Shown here: in pieces, positions 5,389-6,477 of the stretch
How positions within the stretch are numbered: the first letter of the stretch is position 1
Layout: every line of letters begins with the position of its first letter
From: WOZL01 sp041678645
Lineage (GTDB): Bacteria > Patescibacteriota > Dojkabacteria > SC72
Assembly: GCA_041678645.1 (NCBI GenBank)
Contig: JBAYNT010000032.1
Location: 1-6,477 of the forward strand
Length of the DNA stretch: 6,477 nucleotides
Direction: 5' to 3'
Program-made: the position numbers and the translations under genes
Notes under the pieces: model-generated
What the model was told of the DNA's origin: nothing
What the model saw: only the letters and a program-made list of their open reading frames with translations
Databases searched by the model: none

Positions 5389-5392
5389 ATTT

Positions 5393-6477
5393 ATGAACAA
5401 ACTAACAATTTACACAACGATGGGTGTTGTAATAGTGATCTCTGGAGTGTTTGTTTCTACTAATAGAGTAGATGCCCGAGAACTAGCCCCTACTAATGAG
5501 ACCTTCATCACAAGAGTTGCCCAGAAACTAGGTGTAGCACAAAATGAGGTTGTAGAAGTTGTAGAAGATCTAAGGGAAGATATGCAAGCTCAAAGAGAGG
5601 CTCAGAGAGTAGAATCTATTACTCAAGCTATAGAAAATGGGAAACTAACAGATAGGCAAGCTCAAATATTAGATGCAATGGAAGACTTAAAGATAACTGG
5701 CAGGCCAGATGATTGGAATGAGTGGCATGAATATACACCTGAACAAAGGGAGCAACTAAGAGACGCACGAAGAGAAGCAATGGAGACTCAAAAGAGAGAA
5801 GCTCTCTATGAACAAGGCCTAGAAGTATCTCAAGAAGAAATGGATCAATTACATGAGATTATGCTAGAAGATGGTACAGAGTATCATTACACCATCATCC
5901 TAACAGATGAGGAAGGATATGAGTATGAATCATTTGAAGATCATGTATTCAGTACCCCTCCACGTCCTCAGGTAAGTAATGTACAAATCCAAGAGAAGAA
6001 AGGGGTACCAACTCCAACCATAGAAGTGTTCTGGAATAGTAATATAGCCATCAACAGTATAGTGAGATACAGTAGCCAAGCTAAGACACTAGATAAGGTA
6101 GATATGGAACTAATAGAAGGAGAACATGTAATGGAGATAAATGGATTAGACCCAGATAGTGGATATCAACTAACAGTAGAGGGAGTAGATGCAATGGGTA
6201 ATAGAGCTACTTCAGATGTGTATGCATTTACAACAGCCACAGATACAAGACCTCCAGTGGTAAGCGGTATAAAGAGTGAGGGAGATGTACAGAGTAGTGA
6301 TATACAATCTGATAGGTCAAGGAGTGCACAGTTAATAATAAGTTGGGATACAGATGAGCCAGGTACAAGCCAAGTATTGTATGGAGAGGGAGCCGGTAAT
6401 GATGGTTATCCATATAGTACACAAACAGATGGAGAAATGAGGACTAAGCATGTAATAATAGTAAGTAATCTAACACC
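5393..6477 (+). CDS. Secreted helical plus fibronectin type III repeat protein, 3'-truncated by the window
   Basis: An open frame from the ATG at 5393 runs 361 codons to the right edge without a stop. Residues 1-29 look like a Sec signal peptide: K3, a hydrophobic core at about 10-22 (MGVVIVISGVFVS) and a VDA/RE cleavage candidate. Residues 35-155 are charged and helix-prone, rich in Gln, Glu and Arg, with a GKLTDRQAQIL motif resembling DUF2680-like helical domains. Residues 161-190 (GTEYHYTIILTDEEG, ending VFSTPP) look like the last strands of a fibronectin type III domain without its beginning. A full FnIII-like domain follows (about 192-282, with W214, GLDPDSGYQLTVEGVDAMGN and YAFTTA) and a third begins at about 287 (ISWDTDEPGTSQVLYGEG). 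The protein is probably exported or surface-displayed, possibly large. No catalytic domain is visible. Leucine codons differ from the neighbours (13 of 20 are CTA, none CTT). Confidence 0.88.
   Translation, partial: MNKLTIYTTMGVVIVISGVFVSTNRVDARELAPTNETFITRVAQKLGVAQNEVVEVVEDLREDMQAQREAQRVESITQAIENGKLTDRQAQILDAMEDLKITGRPDDWNEWHEYTPEQREQLRDARREAMETQKREALYEQGLEVSQEEMDQLHEIMLEDGTEYHYTIILTDEEGYEYESFEDHVFSTPPRPQVSNVQIQEKKGVPTPTIEVFWNSNIAINSIVRYSSQAKTLDKVDMELIEGEHVMEINGLDPDSGYQLTVEGVDAMGNRATSDVYAFTTATDTRPPVVSGIKSEGDVQSSDIQSDRSRSAQLIISWDTDEPGTSQVLYGEGAGNDGYPYSTQTDGEMRTKHVIIVSNLT

Larger units (their letters stand above)
5267..5392. other. Divergent intergenic region between alr and the secreted-protein gene
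   Basis: This 126-base AT-rich gap is the longest non-coding stretch in the window. It contains the alr promoter on the minus strand, two very short plus-strand reading frames (5285-5323, 12 codons, and 5320-5343, 7 codons) that overlap by ATGA, the only Shine-Dalgarno-like AAGGAG I noticed (5302-5307, twelve bases before the second mini-ORF), a perfect 12-base palindrome (5353-5364), and two alternative plus-strand promoters. I do not claim that the mini-ORFs are genes. Confidence 0.5.

Noticed and set aside
6228..6422. Open minus-strand frame of 64 codons near the right edge
   Set aside because: Antisense shadow of the fibronectin-type gene, which has a signal peptide and domain pattern in its own frame.

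Overview
The window looks like a piece of an AT-rich, very compact bacterial genome. The best guess is the Patescibacteria (Candidate Phyla Radiation). This rests on the gene complement and style: an insertion-bearing nucleoside diphosphate kinase, a two-gene SufC/SufB pair with no other Suf genes alongside, genes sharing stop codons, almost no intergenic space, and no Shine-Dalgarno sequence at any main gene. A more exact placement (for example Dojkabacteria or Katanobacteria) cannot be made from this sequence alone. TGA appears to be a stop, as at the end of sufC, so the UGA=Gly code of Gracilibacteria/Absconditabacteria is not indicated.

Layout. (1) 1-110, minus: start of a flavoprotein oxidoreductase that leaves the window at the left edge. 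(2) 179-787, plus: nucleoside diphosphate kinase, divergent from (1) and convergent with (3). (3) 784-1431, minus: family 4-type uracil-DNA glycosylase lacking two of the four cluster cysteines. (4) 1467-2180 and 2177-3199, plus: SufC-like ATPase and short SufB-like scaffold, joined by an ATGA overlap. (5) 3240-4151, plus: sugar-phosphate-type nucleotidyltransferase. (6) 4148-5266, minus: alanine racemase. (7) 5393 to the right edge, plus: a secreted, helix-plus-fibronectin-type-III protein with no stop codon inside the window.

The genes do not form one pathway. They are mostly housekeeping: nucleotide triphosphate supply, DNA uracil repair, iron-sulfur assembly, activation of a sugar phosphate, and D-alanine for peptidoglycan. 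The last gene is an accessory cell-surface or exported protein with visibly different leucine codon use.

The most interesting signals are: a recurring TATAAT-like box 4 to 7 bases before start codons on both strands, suggesting leaderless transcription; a minimal SufBC-type (SMS-like) iron-sulfur system beside a repair enzyme that seems to have lost its own cluster; palindromic stop codons shared at both convergent gene junctions; and a fibronectin domain in the secreted protein that seems to lack its front half. I found no RNA genes, CRISPR array or mobile element, and no convincing intrinsic terminator.
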